Origin: Macrostomum hystrix
Lineage: Eukaryota; Platyhelminthes; Macrostomidae
Reading direction: 5' to 3'
Assembly (NCBI GenBank): GCA_950097015.1
Contig: CATNEN010000035.1
Span: 1,242,001 to 1,306,000, forward strand
Length of the DNA stretch: 64,000 nucleotides
Every line of letters begins with the position of its first letter. Within the stretch, counting starts at the first letter, position 1. The notes under the pieces are model-generated. The model saw only the letters and a program-made list of their open reading frames with translations, ran no database searches and was not told the origin of the DNA. This document shows positions 53,606 through 64,000 of the stretch, in pieces. Both the position numbers and the translations under genes were made by a program.

Positions 53606-55165
53606 GAAACACTGCTGAAAAAAGTGACGAAGTAATAATGTGTTCATTTAAATCTTATTTTAATTCTTATAGTTATATATATTACTTTTTATTTAAAGGT
53701 AGTAATAATTTAGTTTTAACGAGTTCATATTTGGCAAGTTTTCTAATTCAGATTATCTTAGAAGTTAAAGTCTGACTTTTATCTTTAACATTGTGCTTCT
53801 CACTCCATATTCTATTCTAAACTAAACTAATACCCACTCTTATTATTCGCCTATTTTATTCAAAAAATTCGCCGATTATTTTCCTTTTGATGATAAATAA
53901 ATCGCGCTTAACCTATTACAGATTTAAATGCTGGCCTCAAAAATCAAATGAAGTAATAGTAATAATAAATGTTTTATCTTTTAACTCTGGTATAGATTAC
54001 CTCTGGCAGACTAGAGTTCAATATTAATGCATGCTGAATTTCATTTGGCCTATGTATATGAATTTATAGGATTATAGGATTTTAGAAATTTGTAGAAATT
54101 AAGTTGCCTGAGTGGTAATATTTTGCTCTCTCAGTCTATAAATTAACTGTACACTGCCCTCTTATGTAGTGTGTACATGTGCTGCCTGTAGTTTTATAAA
54201 TCATGTCACTATATTTTTTAACTGAGAAAATTTTCATTCATTTTCTTTCCACCATTTATGCCAATTGAATTGACCTATTTGTACACCTCTACCTTATTTT
54301 CAACAGTCTAGGCAAATTAAATTTATTTGTCATTTTCATCTAATATTTCTCCAGTTTCCTGCTAGACATTTAATTATTGAGAAACAGCTTATAATTTTTA
54401 TACTAATGATGACTTGATAATTTTATTAGCTATTCTGCATCAGGACTAGCAAGCTCAGTATACAGGGCCAAATCTTCTGTTGCCTCAGCATTGTAGTGCA
54501 GGTAGGCAATGTCCACACCCCACACTATCATTGCTATGCACTCATGCTCCTTGGTGTCAGGCTGCTTCCTGTCTGCTGACTTTTCTTCATAAAAGAAATT
54601 AAATTTAAATTTTATTCATAGATTTTCTTAACTTGGGGCCCTAACTGTCTTATTAAACAAGCCACATTGTTTGAGTTATAGCATTTTTCCCTATAGTCCA
54701 TATGTACTGCAAGCCAGATTTTCTGGTGTGCATTTACTTTGGGCTGGTGTGCATGGCACACATAGGTAATAATTTCATGGGTTGGCATGCACCTTGGCAT
54801 ACATTTGTGCATTAAAAAAAGAGATCAAATGTCTTGCTTATTTATATGTATTACCAACATCTGATAGGCCTAGTCATGAATCATACAATACAAAACCAGT
54901 AACAGTGAAAAACCTATTTAAAATATAGTAATAGACTATAACATACTAAATCAACCATTATGGACTTTGCATGACTTAAACAAAATGTTGTGTTTGATAT
55001 TTAAACTTTTTCATTTTTTTTGAATTTTAAATAAGTGATGTTTAATAATTTAAAATGCTGTAATTGCCTTTAGTCAAATACAGTAGGCAAACAACTTGTC
55101 TTTTATAAACAAAAATATGTCTTTAAAAATACAATTTTCCATTTTTCCTGTTGTATATGCTTCTG
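53606..55165. other. A/T-rich intergenic region
   Basis: No gene recognised. A segment at about 54715-54840 with words such as ggcatgcacc and tgtgcattaaaaaaag resembles 55735-55800, so both may belong to another dispersed repeat. Confidence 0.4.
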
Positions 55166-55724
55166 CCCATAGTCCGGATCATGCTGGACTTATACCGGAG
55201 GAAAAATCCAACATTTTTTGGCACTTACGCCAGACTTACGCCAACCAAAATAAGGTCCCTCTGACTTACGCCACCCAAAAAAAGGTCCTTCACAATTCTT
55301 GTTAATCGGTGATTAATTAAATTCAGAAGTTGCAACTGTTTAAAAATCTCACAAGTTGCAAATTCTGAATCAAGTATCAAAGTAAGCATCTTAAAGCTAA
55401 AAAAACTTTTGCTATCCTACAATAGATATTCTGCTATCTCATTTATACAAACTGCAATATTTTAATGAACTTTGTTTTAATGCTGCTCCTTAACATCATA
55501 ATTAACGCAAATGTGTTATGTTCTATAGTGATACATTTGATCGTGAATGATCTCATTTGTGCTAACATTTACGCCACTTGATTTATGCCATCTACTTACG
55601 CCAAGCACTTACGCCAAGGCACATTTTGGCCTATACTTACGCCAAGCACTTACGCCAGCCTCCGATCCCAAACCAGATTTACGCCGGAGATCTCCGGCGT
55701 AAACGACATGATCCGGACTATGGG
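55166..55724. mobile_element. MITE-like element with 18-bp terminal inverted repeats
   Basis: The left end cccatagtccggatcatg (55166-55183) and right end catgatccggactatggg (55707-55724) are perfect inverted repeats. Both flanks carry cttctg (55160-55165 and 55725-55730), a 6-bp target duplication. The 559-bp interior has no ORF. It has many copies of the word cttacgcc near both ends and a 26-bp perfect palindrome at 55678-55703. It is non-autonomous; the superfamily is unclear. Confidence 0.9.
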
Positions 55725-55730
55725 CTTCTG

Positions 55731-58270
55731 CATGCCACATTGGCATGCACTGGTATGCAATTAAAAAAGTCAAACTTTGGTGTGCAAATCTCTTTGTCCC
55801 CATTTTTTCTGGCATACCCCCTACATGGTCCAGACTGTGGGTTTTGCCAAGTGTTGGTTTTAGAATATTCTTATTTTTATATTTGGATCTAGATATTCAG
55901 GAACTTAAATAAGCATTTAGGAACTTTAAATTTAGAAGCTTTTCCATTTCTATGAATATTTTGGAAGTGTATTGTTAGGTCATATTATTATTTTTTAACT
56001 TTTTTTACAAAGAATTACTAGTTATTTTATAGGACACTAGAACACTTTAAAATGCAAATGCCAATTTTGTACTAGAACTAGGCCTAGTCAGAATTTTTTA
56101 AATATTCAAATTGGTTTAGATTTGTCTTATCAGCAGTCTATGGTTGGATGCTCTGTAGCAACTAAACTATTAAAAATTGTAGATCAAAAATGCAATTGTA
56201 TTAGAGTAAATGGCTACAAGCTCACAAAATTCCATATTTAATCCATCAATTATTTTTCCCTTTAGGGAGCACTTTGGAATCTTTGTTAAATGTACTTTTT
56301 ATCTGTTACTTTAGCAGCAACAGAGAAGTTATACATAGGCTATATTTACAAAATATGGTACTATAGCCTTTAGCCACTTCCCCTTATTGGCTACAGGTCT
56401 GCTTTCACCAAATGATTTGTTAGTTCCTATTACAGTCATTTCTCATTTCATTCTTATTGGCCTATACCTATGTTTTGTATTGTACCTGAAGACAAATAGG
56501 AAGCAATCAACATTTCTGTAGCTTTTCTAGCTTTACTCTACTCTGCTCCAATCTTCTATATTTTCAAAAGTTTTGTTGTGCCATTTCTGTAATATTATTA
56601 CATTTTCTTCAGACCTACCATTGCTTAAATTATATATTGCCATATAGTAAAAAAGCACAACGAGGCAGAAGGCCATTATGATTGCTAGTTGGCGTGGAAG
56701 CAAAAATATTACCAAATAAGCACAGGACAGAGGGACCTATGGAGGTGCAAGGAGTTGGTCTGACAGACTTTTACAAGCCCTCCTGGCTTAACAAGTTGGC
56801 TGGCTTAATGTACTAACCCCAACTTAACTTAATAGAGGTTGATGGGTTCTAACTGTGGCTGCACTGGTGCTTGCAACAGAGTACTTCAGTCACTAGTGCC
56901 TTTTTATAAGCTAGTTTTGTTGTAATTAGCAACTCATTTTCTATATGAATCTTTTTTATGTTTTTTTTACCTGAACACAAAGTAAGTAATTAAGCAATTA
57001 AGTAAGTAATAATATAGAGTTTAGTAAGAGTAAATAAGTAAATCACTAAAATTAAAGGAAAAAAGTGTACATGTATAGCCATAGCTCTCTCTTATTAAAT
57101 AATAGGATGTTTATAGTTAAGTCTGGCTTGTATTTTTTTCTCTATTATAGCTATTTACAATTTCACTAAGTCTTTGATAGATCAAAAATGCTTTACCTTT
57201 ATTCTGAAGCTTTTAAAATAGCCGATTGATACTAGTATAGCTAAATGTTTTCTCAGATGTTCTCATTAGATTTGTTATCGGCACAAAGGATATCTGTATA
57301 TGAGTGGATACATCAAATATGCCACATATTATTTAGGTTTTTAAACAAACGAAACAAATATTTAATTTGAGATACTACTAGCAGTAGTAATATAAGTGAA
57401 TGATAAAAGTCATTATATGTTTCGTACATCATATATAAAGCATTGCTTTAAACAAACATTGTATGACAGACTGTCAGAAGGAAGCCATGGAGTGTTTGCC
57501 TTTAGCAAATAATGGCCTAGGTGAACTTGACTGAAATATCTGCTCGTGCTATAGTTTGGGCAATGCAACAACCTGACTATAAAGAACCCTTTAAACTTTA
57601 AAAGTACTGTTCTTATCAACTATCTGATTGGTTGATTCACAGCATTGAAATGAACGTTTTTATTAACTTTATTTAGCGTTTATCTGAAAGCTCTAGATGT
57701 ATGTACAACACGAAGGTTAATTAAAAATATTATGTCAGATTCGCTTTATGAATAATAACACATGTTATTAGTGCAGAAATTTAGTCAGTTTTTTGTATGG
57801 AAGAAATATTTTATTTTGTGGACGTCACATGGTGCCTGCTCATAGCTTAGTCCTTTTTGCCTTCTCACTTCCCATTCTGCACTTGAATGCTAATTCCTGA
57901 ATGTGATTCAAGTAAAATTTCCCAATTCCGTGTGGCTCCCGCCGCCCACACCGCCCGGTGTTGTGGTAGCGATCCTTCACTGAACTGAGTGCAAATGTCC
58001 CGTTTCCACTATTTCTAGCCTCCACCCCATTGTAGATCGTTAAGCGTGGGTGGGTAGACTCGCCTAAGCAGGTTGGCATAGCTCGCCAATCTATGCTCCC
58101 CTCATACAACTTTGAGTGCTTCTCCTTTTAATAGCCGAGTCGCATTCTATTCGCCTGTCTCAAAGTCACCCACGCACTTTCTCACTGAGCTCGTGAAATA
58201 TGTTAAATTTAGCGCAGTCTAACTAGTCCGTCTTAAATAACCTTATTAGCCTTATTATTGTGATCACTAA
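55731..58270. other. A/T-rich intergenic region with one GC-rich island
   Basis: The left 2.1 kb are A/T-rich without recognisable features. Bases about 57830-58130 are GC-richer and contain an 89-codon minus-strand ORF (start 58109) without family resemblance; it is not called as a gene. Confidence 0.35.
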
Positions 58271-58274
58271 ACGA

Positions 58275-58735
58275 GATTAAATGAGACGTGAGAGAAAAGA
58301 GAGATTGCAGTGAGTGAGAGACAAATATGTGGTTGATAGAAGAGAGATTGCAGTGAGTGACAGACAAAGAGTGAGTGATAAAAGAGAGATTGCACTGAGT
58401 GACAGTCAAAGAGTGAGTGATAAAAGAGAGATTGCACTGAGTGACAGACAAAGATGTGAGTGATAAAAGAGACATTGCACTGAGTGACAGACAAAAATGT
58501 GGTGATAAAAGAGACATTGCACTGAGTGACAGACAAAGATGAGGGTGATAAAAGAGAGATGGCAGTGAGTGACAGACAAAGATGTGAGTGATAAAAGAGA
58601 GATTGCACTGAGTGACAGACAAAGATGTGAGTGATAAAAGAGACATTGCACTGAGTGACAGACAAAGATGTGAGTGATAAAAGAGACATTGCACTGAGTG
58701 ACAGACAAAGATGAGGGTGATAAAAGAGGGACTTT
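58275..58735. repeat. 39-43-bp minisatellite, about 11 units
   Basis: The unit contains gagattgcactgagtgacag, then acaaagatgtgagtgataaa. Unit length varies by a few bases (loss of atgt, or agagtgag variants). Confidence 0.95.
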
Positions 58736-60390
58736 CTTGTTTATTTCTTGAAGCCCTGGTTATTTATCAGCGTGTACAGCGGCCTCAGGGGCTTAACTCC
58801 CAATGCAACTTAGTTGATGACAATTTCACGGTTCATTTGACAGAGCTCAGCATCGGTTAGCTGGTCGGCTGGACTTTGAGCCGGAGGTGTTGTTCGATGG
58901 CAAGTGATCATGGCCTTCATGTACCCCATTGCCGGATGTGTTGTTTCCTGTCCTGTACAGATTATCAGCCCAAGCCGGGCTGTCTGCTTATGCGGGGCAT
59001 GCGCTGATGTGAGCTAGGAGTGTTAGGAAAACTCTATTACACCATACAGTAGCTAGCCTGCTCACGCAGCGGGGTCTCTTCGAGGAACTTTTTCTTTTCA
59101 GAGCGAAAAAGCAAAAAAAGGAAAGTGCCGGACTGGGGTTAGAAGAATGGCGAAGAGCTGGGAAGGGCGTAAATGGGGACGGCTTTTTGGCGCTATAAGT
59201 AATCATTCAAACAGTCTCAGCTCCTGTCACGCCTTTTGCAACGTTTTTATCCTTTTCTATGCTGCTTCTGCTGCCGCTGCTGCAGACCCTCCTGCCCCCC
59301 GTGCCCTCTTTTATGCATATACACACAGGCCTTTGCATCTTGCTCAGAGAGCTGCAGTAGCTCCCGCAGTGCATCATCCCAACCACGCGCTCTGCTCTGC
59401 TCTCCTCTCCCTTCTCTCTTTTTTTCTGTGTGCCTTCCTCACTCAATCCCTTATACAGACCAGGTCTCAAAGGCAAGCCTTCAACCCCATCATCTACCCT
59501 CTCCCCCCGTTGGCGACTTTCTATATTCCCGGCCGACCCTTCCAGGACCAAAACTCACTGGACCCTCACCAGCTGTGAATGCACTTAAGGTAGCTCGCGT
59601 GTGCTCAAATCGGATAGTGGCCGAGGGAACGAAAGCGCTTGTCTGCGGACTCACCGCCTCAATCCAACCATAGGCCAGCCGGCTATCGATCCGCTACCCC
59701 TTCTCTCCTTCCCCTAGCTTCTACTCCCCATCTCCCGACCCTCCTCCCCCCCCACGCAAACACAGTTTCCCATGCCCTAGCCATGAGCATAGTCCCCCAG
59801 CCCTCACCCCCTGTTTATAAAAATGTCAATTCAGAACCCCGACGTCCCACCGCCCGCGGGCGCACAGGGCGAATATTTTCCTTCCTTTTTCCTCCTCTCT
59901 CCCCTTTTCTAGCTGCCCTCCCCTCTCTCCCCTTCTCGCCGTTGGCTCATAAAGCCAACTAAAACTTGCCGCCTGCGCTGTGTATTACGCTTTACAGCTA
60001 TCTGTGCTTTCGTATCGGCTACTGAAAATTTATAAGAGCCATTGTAAGCTGTCAGCCAAAAAGTTAATTCTGTTCAATACAATTTAGGGTTTTATCGTAA
60101 AAAATTACTGAATTTTTAACAAAAAACTTGACGCTATCTAGCTATTTTCTGTAAGTTTAAACTTTTCTTTAATTCACTGCTGGTTGTCCAATTCCGTACT
60201 GTGTATTGTGTCTAACCCACTTGTCCTGCCGAGAATTCCTTATATACTCAAGCCGACATTCTAGTTGTCCCATGTGGCTAGACGGGGCTAGTCCTAGTCG
60301 CGATCAATTAAGTTTGATTAAAACAGAACTTTTTCTAGTTCTACATCTATTGACTTTTTTCTGATGCCAAACATTTTTGTCTCTCTTACT
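58736..60390. other. Pyrimidine-rich region upstream of Rab3
   Basis: From about 59200 to 59950 the plus strand is C/T-rich (cctcccctctctcccctt and similar). Open frames here have low-complexity composition and no family match. It may be a promoter-associated region or an old repeat. Confidence 0.35.
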
Positions 60391-60394
60391 TTGC

Positions 60395-62160
60395 AGCCAT
60401 ACTCGAAAACTCTACTCAGTTCTCGGGTAGAGTGGCCAAAGTCTACTCAGTTCTCGGGAAGAGTGACCATAGTCTACTCAGTTCTCGGGAAGAGTGACCA
60501 AAGTCTACTCAGTTCTCAGGAAGAGTGACCAAAGTCTACTCAGTTCTCGGGTAGAGTGACCAAAGTCTACTCAGTTCTCGGGAAGAGTGACCAAAGTCTA
60601 CTCAGTTCTCGGGTAGAGTGACTAAAGTCTACTCAGTTCTCGGGAAGAGTGACCAAAGTCTACTCAGTTCTCGGGAAGAGTGACCAAAGTCTACTCGGTT
60701 CTCAGGAAGAGTGACCAAAGTCTACTCAGTTCTCGGGTAGAGTGACCAAACTCTACTCAGTTCTCGGGAAGAGTGACCAAACTCTACTCAGTTCTCAGGA
60801 AGAGTGACCAAAGTCTACTCAGTTCTCGAGTTGAGAGACCAAAGTCTACTCAGTTCTCAGGAAGAGTGACCAAAGTCTACTCAGTTCTCGGGTAGAGTGA
60901 CCAAAGTCTACTCAGTTCTCGGGAAGAGTGACCAAAGTCTACTCAGTTCTCGGGTAGAGTGACCAAAGTCTACTCAGTTCTCGGGAAGAGTGACCAAAGT
61001 CTACTCAGTTCTCTGGAAGAGTGACCAAAGTCTACTCAGTTCTCGGGAAGAGTGACCAAAGTCTACTCAGTTCTCGGGAAGAGTGACCAAAGTCTACTCG
61101 GTTCTCAGGAAGAGTGACCAAAGTCTACTCAGTTCTCGGGTAGAGTGACCAAAGTCTACTCAGTTCTCGGGTAGAGTGACCAAACTCTACTCAGTTCTCG
61201 GGAAGAGTGACCAAAGTCTACTCAGTTCTCTGGAAGAGTGACCAAAGTCTACTCAGTTCTCAGGAAGAGTGACCAAAGTCTACTCAGTTCTCGGGTAGAG
61301 TGACCAAAGTCTACTCAGTTCTCGAGTTGAGAGACCAAAGTCTACTCAGTTCTCAGGAAGAGTGACCAAAGTCTACTCAGTTCTCGGGTAGAGTGACCAA
61401 ACTCTACTCAGTTCTCAGGAAGAGTGACCAAAGTCTACTCAGTTCTCGAGTTGAGAGACCAAAGTCTACTCAGTTCTCAGGAAGAGTGACCAAAGTCTAC
61501 TCAGTTCTCGGGTAGAGTGACCAAAGTCTACTCAGTTCTCAGGAAGAGTGACCAAAGTCTACTCAGTTCTCGAGTTGAGAGACCAAAGTCTACTCAGTTC
61601 TCTGGAAGAGTGACCAAAGTCTACTCAGTTCTCTGGAAGAGTGACCAAAGTCTACTCAGTTCTCTGGAAGAGTGACCAAAGTCTACTCAGTTCTCAGGAA
61701 GAGTGACCAAAGTCTACTCAGTTCTCTGGAAGAGTGACCAAAGTCTACTCAGTTCTCAGGTAGAGTGATCAAAGTCTACTCAGTTCTCGGGAAGAGTGAC
61801 CAAAGTCTACTCAGTTCTCGGGGAGAGTGACCAAAGTCTACTCAGTTCTCTGGAAGAGTGACCAAAGTCTACTCAGTTCTCTGGAAGAGTGACCAAAGTC
61901 TACTCAGTTCTCGGGTAGAGTGACCAAAGTCTACTCAGTTCTCGGGAAGAGTGACCAAAGTCTACTCAGTTCTCGGGGAGAGTGACCAAAGTCTACTCAG
62001 TTCTCGGGTAGAGTGACCAAAGTCTACTCAGTTCTCGGGGAGAGTGACCAAAGTCTACTCAGTTCTCGGGGAGAGTGACGAAAGTCTACTCAGTTCTCGG
62101 GTAGAGTGACCAAAGTCTACTCAGTTCTCGGGGAGAGTGACCAAACTCTACTCAGTTCTC
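60395..62160. repeat. 31-bp minisatellite, about 57 units, upstream of Rab3
   Basis: The unit contains tctactcagttctcgggaag and continues with agtgaccaaag. Variants ggtagag, ggaagag, tggaag, aggaag and gagttgagag are mixed in recurring blocks. The array ends about 200 bp before the Rab3 start codon. Confidence 0.98.
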
Positions 62161-62362
62161 ACTCTAATGTTTCAGTCAAACTATTATTGTCTTATGTATG
62201 CTTACAGTTTTCATACTAACTCTGCACAAGCTGGAAGTATAATTTATTGTAAATAATTTAAAATTAAATTTCCGAAATCTATTCCAGCTAGTTAACGACC
62301 AGCCACTCTAGAAATTCAACAATAATTTTGAACACATCAAATCAGTCAACAAAGCACACACA

Positions 62363-62566
62363 ATGGGTACTCGCGATGCAGCAGATCAGAATTTTGACTA
62401 CATGTTCAAGCTGCTAATTATTGGCAATTCGTCAGTTGGCAAAACTTCATTTCTATTTCGCTACGCCGACGACTCGTTCACGTCCGCTTTTGTGTCCACT
62501 GTTGGCATCGACTTCAAAGTGAAGACCGTCTTCAGGCAGGACAAGCGGGTCAAGCTGCAGATTTGG
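62363..62566 (+). CDS. RAB3: Rab3 GTPase, first coding exon
   Basis: Small GTPase that controls docking and release of synaptic and secretory vesicles. The exon encodes 68 residues from ATG 62363 to a GTAAGC donor after KLQIW. The N-terminus has [14 protein letters not shown], the P-loop GNSSVGKTS, switch [17 protein letters not shown] and the Rab3-typical [10 protein letters not shown]. Only one residue near the end of switch I entry differs from vertebrate Rab3 (TSAF for TPAF). Switch II (WDTAGQE), the G4/G5 motifs and the prenylated C-terminus must lie beyond base 64000. The exon is framed by a minisatellite on each side. Confidence 0.95.
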
Positions 62567-62579
62567 GTAAGCAGGTCTT

Positions 62580-63695
62580 CAGGGACTTGGTCAGCGGCCC
62601 TGAATCTACGAGTGCTTGAGTAATGGCCCTGAAGCTACTTGGTTAGCGGCCCTGAAGCTACGAGTACTTGAGTAATGGCCCTGAAGCTACTTGGTCAGCG
62701 GCCCTGAAGCTACGAGTACTTTGTTAATGGCCCTGAAGCTACTTGGTTAGCGGCCCTGAAGATACTTGGGTAGCGGCCCTAAAGCTACCTGGGTAGCGGC
62801 CCTGAAGCTACTTGGTTAGCGGCCCTGAAGATACTTGGGTAGCGGCCCTAAAGCTACCTGGGTAGCGGCCCTGAAGCTACTTGGTTAGCGGCCCTGAAGA
62901 TACTTGGGTAGCGGCCCTAAAGCTACCTGGGTAGCGGCCCTGAAGCTACTTGGTTAGCGGCCCTGAAGATACTTGGGTAGCGGCCCTAAAGCTACCTGGG
63001 TAGCGGCCCTGAAGATACTTGGGTAGCGGCCCTAAAGCTACCTGGGTAGCGGCCCTGAAGCTACGAGTACTTGAGTAATGGCCCTGAAGCTACTTGGTCA
63101 GCGGCCCTGAAGCTACGAGTACTTTGTTAATGGCCCTGAAGCTACTTGGTTAGCGGCCCTGAAGATACTTGGGTAGCGGCCCTAAAGCTACCTGGGTAGC
63201 GGCCCTGAAGATACTTGGGTAGCGGCCCTAAAGCTACCTGGGTAGCGGCCCTGAAGATACTTGGGTAGCGGCCCTAAAGCTACCTGGGTAGCGGCCCTGA
63301 AGCTACCTGGGTAGCGGCCCTGAAGCTACTTGGTTAGCGGCCCTGAAGATACTTGGGTAGCGGCCCTAAAGCTACCTGGGTAGCGGCCCTGAAGATACTT
63401 GGGTAGCGGCCCTAAAGCTACCTGGGTAGCGGCCCTGAAGATACTTGGTTAGCGGCCCTGAAGATACTTGGGTAGCGGCCCTAAAGCTACCTGGGTAGCG
63501 GCCCTGAAGCTACCTGGGTAGCGGCCCTGAAGCTACCTGGGTAGCGGCCCTGAAGTTACTTGGGTAGCGGCCCTGATGCTACCTGGGTAGAGGCCCTGAA
63601 GCTACTTGGGTAGCGGCCCTGATGCTACCTGGTTAGAGGCCCTGAAGCTACCTGGGTAGCGGCCCTGAAGCTACCTGGGTAGCGGCCCTGAAGTT
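62580..63695. repeat. 23-bp minisatellite with 46-bp higher-order unit, in Rab3 intron 1
   Basis: The basic unit is tagcggccctgaagctacct plus ggg, about 48 copies. In the middle it is organised as a dimer that alternates gaagatacttggg and aaagctacctggg. It starts within about 15 bp of the splice donor. Confidence 0.97.
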
Positions 63696-64000
63696 ACTTT
63701 TTTGCTTAGCTCAGCGAATTCCAGCCCGAACCGTCTCACAAAAGTGCACAGAATAAAATTTAAACGTGCGTCCTTTTTTGACTGGCCAGTTCCATGTGGC
63801 AATACAATGCGGGGGGTTGCGAGCGCTGTGCCAACTGCCAGATCACAGCTGTTGTGCACGGCACAATGAGCTGGGGCTGGCCAGAATTTGAGAAAGTGCT
63901 GTTTGAGGTTGGGAACAATTTCTTGGCTCTCCTTTCTGCCTAGCACACCCTCACTACTAGGTGTCAGATGTCCACACTGGGCTTTTGAATAGCCCAATTC
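63696..64000. other. Rab3 intron 1, unique part
   Basis: Sequence after the minisatellite. A 108-codon minus-strand ORF (63671-63997) has no family resemblance; nothing else is seen. Confidence 0.35.

Noticed and set aside
57840-58109. 89-codon minus-strand ORF in a GC-rich island
   Set aside because: No recognisable domain, no splice or expression evidence; kept only as a note.
58233-58708. Cys/Ser/Leu-rich repetitive ORFs on the minus strand
   Set aside because: Frames opened by the 39-43-bp minisatellite; no start context and no protein-like variation.
59147-59962. Three overlapping ORFs of 107-145 codons
   Set aside because: They lie in a C/T-rich tract, overlap in different frames and have Pro/Ser/Leu-rich low-complexity content.
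63671-63997. 108-codon minus-strand ORF at the right edge
   Set aside because: Lies in Rab3 intron 1, partly in the minisatellite; no protein family recognised.

Overview
The window is nuclear DNA of an invertebrate animal. It shows spliced genes with GT-AG introns, animal-specific families (synaptotagmin-14/16, Rab3, RNF13-type PA-TM-RING ligase, SLC10, ABCC/MRP, ABCG2), tRNA-derived SINEs, a Ty3-type LTR element, CCCTAA-type telomere-like repeats and an extreme load of minisatellites. A lophotrochozoan such as a free-living flatworm would fit, but the species cannot be fixed from the sequence.

Layout. 1-12448: two ABCC/MRP1-like transporter genes head to head. The minus-strand copy runs off the left edge; the plus-strand copy is whole (14 exons). 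13065-20802: two SLC10-like transporter loci, again head to head; the minus copy is intact and the plus copy is a pseudogene. 20950-25900: SINEs, a 2.2-kb LTR retrotransposon deleted between gag and integrase, and a dispersed repeat. 27309-28523: a glutamine-rich protein of unknown function. 30058-40491: a complete eight-exon synaptotagmin-14/16 gene on the minus strand, whose introns carry at least five minisatellites, including a telomere-like array. 40737-43088: a 38-bp minisatellite with about 62 units. 43870-46664: a complete seven-exon RNF13-like E3 ligase (minus). 49981-52627: a complete three-exon ABCG2-like half transporter (plus), with a 72-bp copy of its first exon stranded upstream. 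53316-55730: two small inverted-repeat transposons with target duplications. 62363-62566: the first coding exon of Rab3 (plus), flanked closely by two minisatellites; the rest lies beyond the window.

The exon models were built by hand from splice consensus and reading phase. For SYT14, RNF13, ABCG2 and the intact SLC10 gene the summed exon length divides by three and ends at a stop. For both ABCC copies the sum is off by exactly one base, and the site of an extra base can be located in each. Three transporter families lie close together, two of them as inverted pairs; nothing else links the genes into one pathway.
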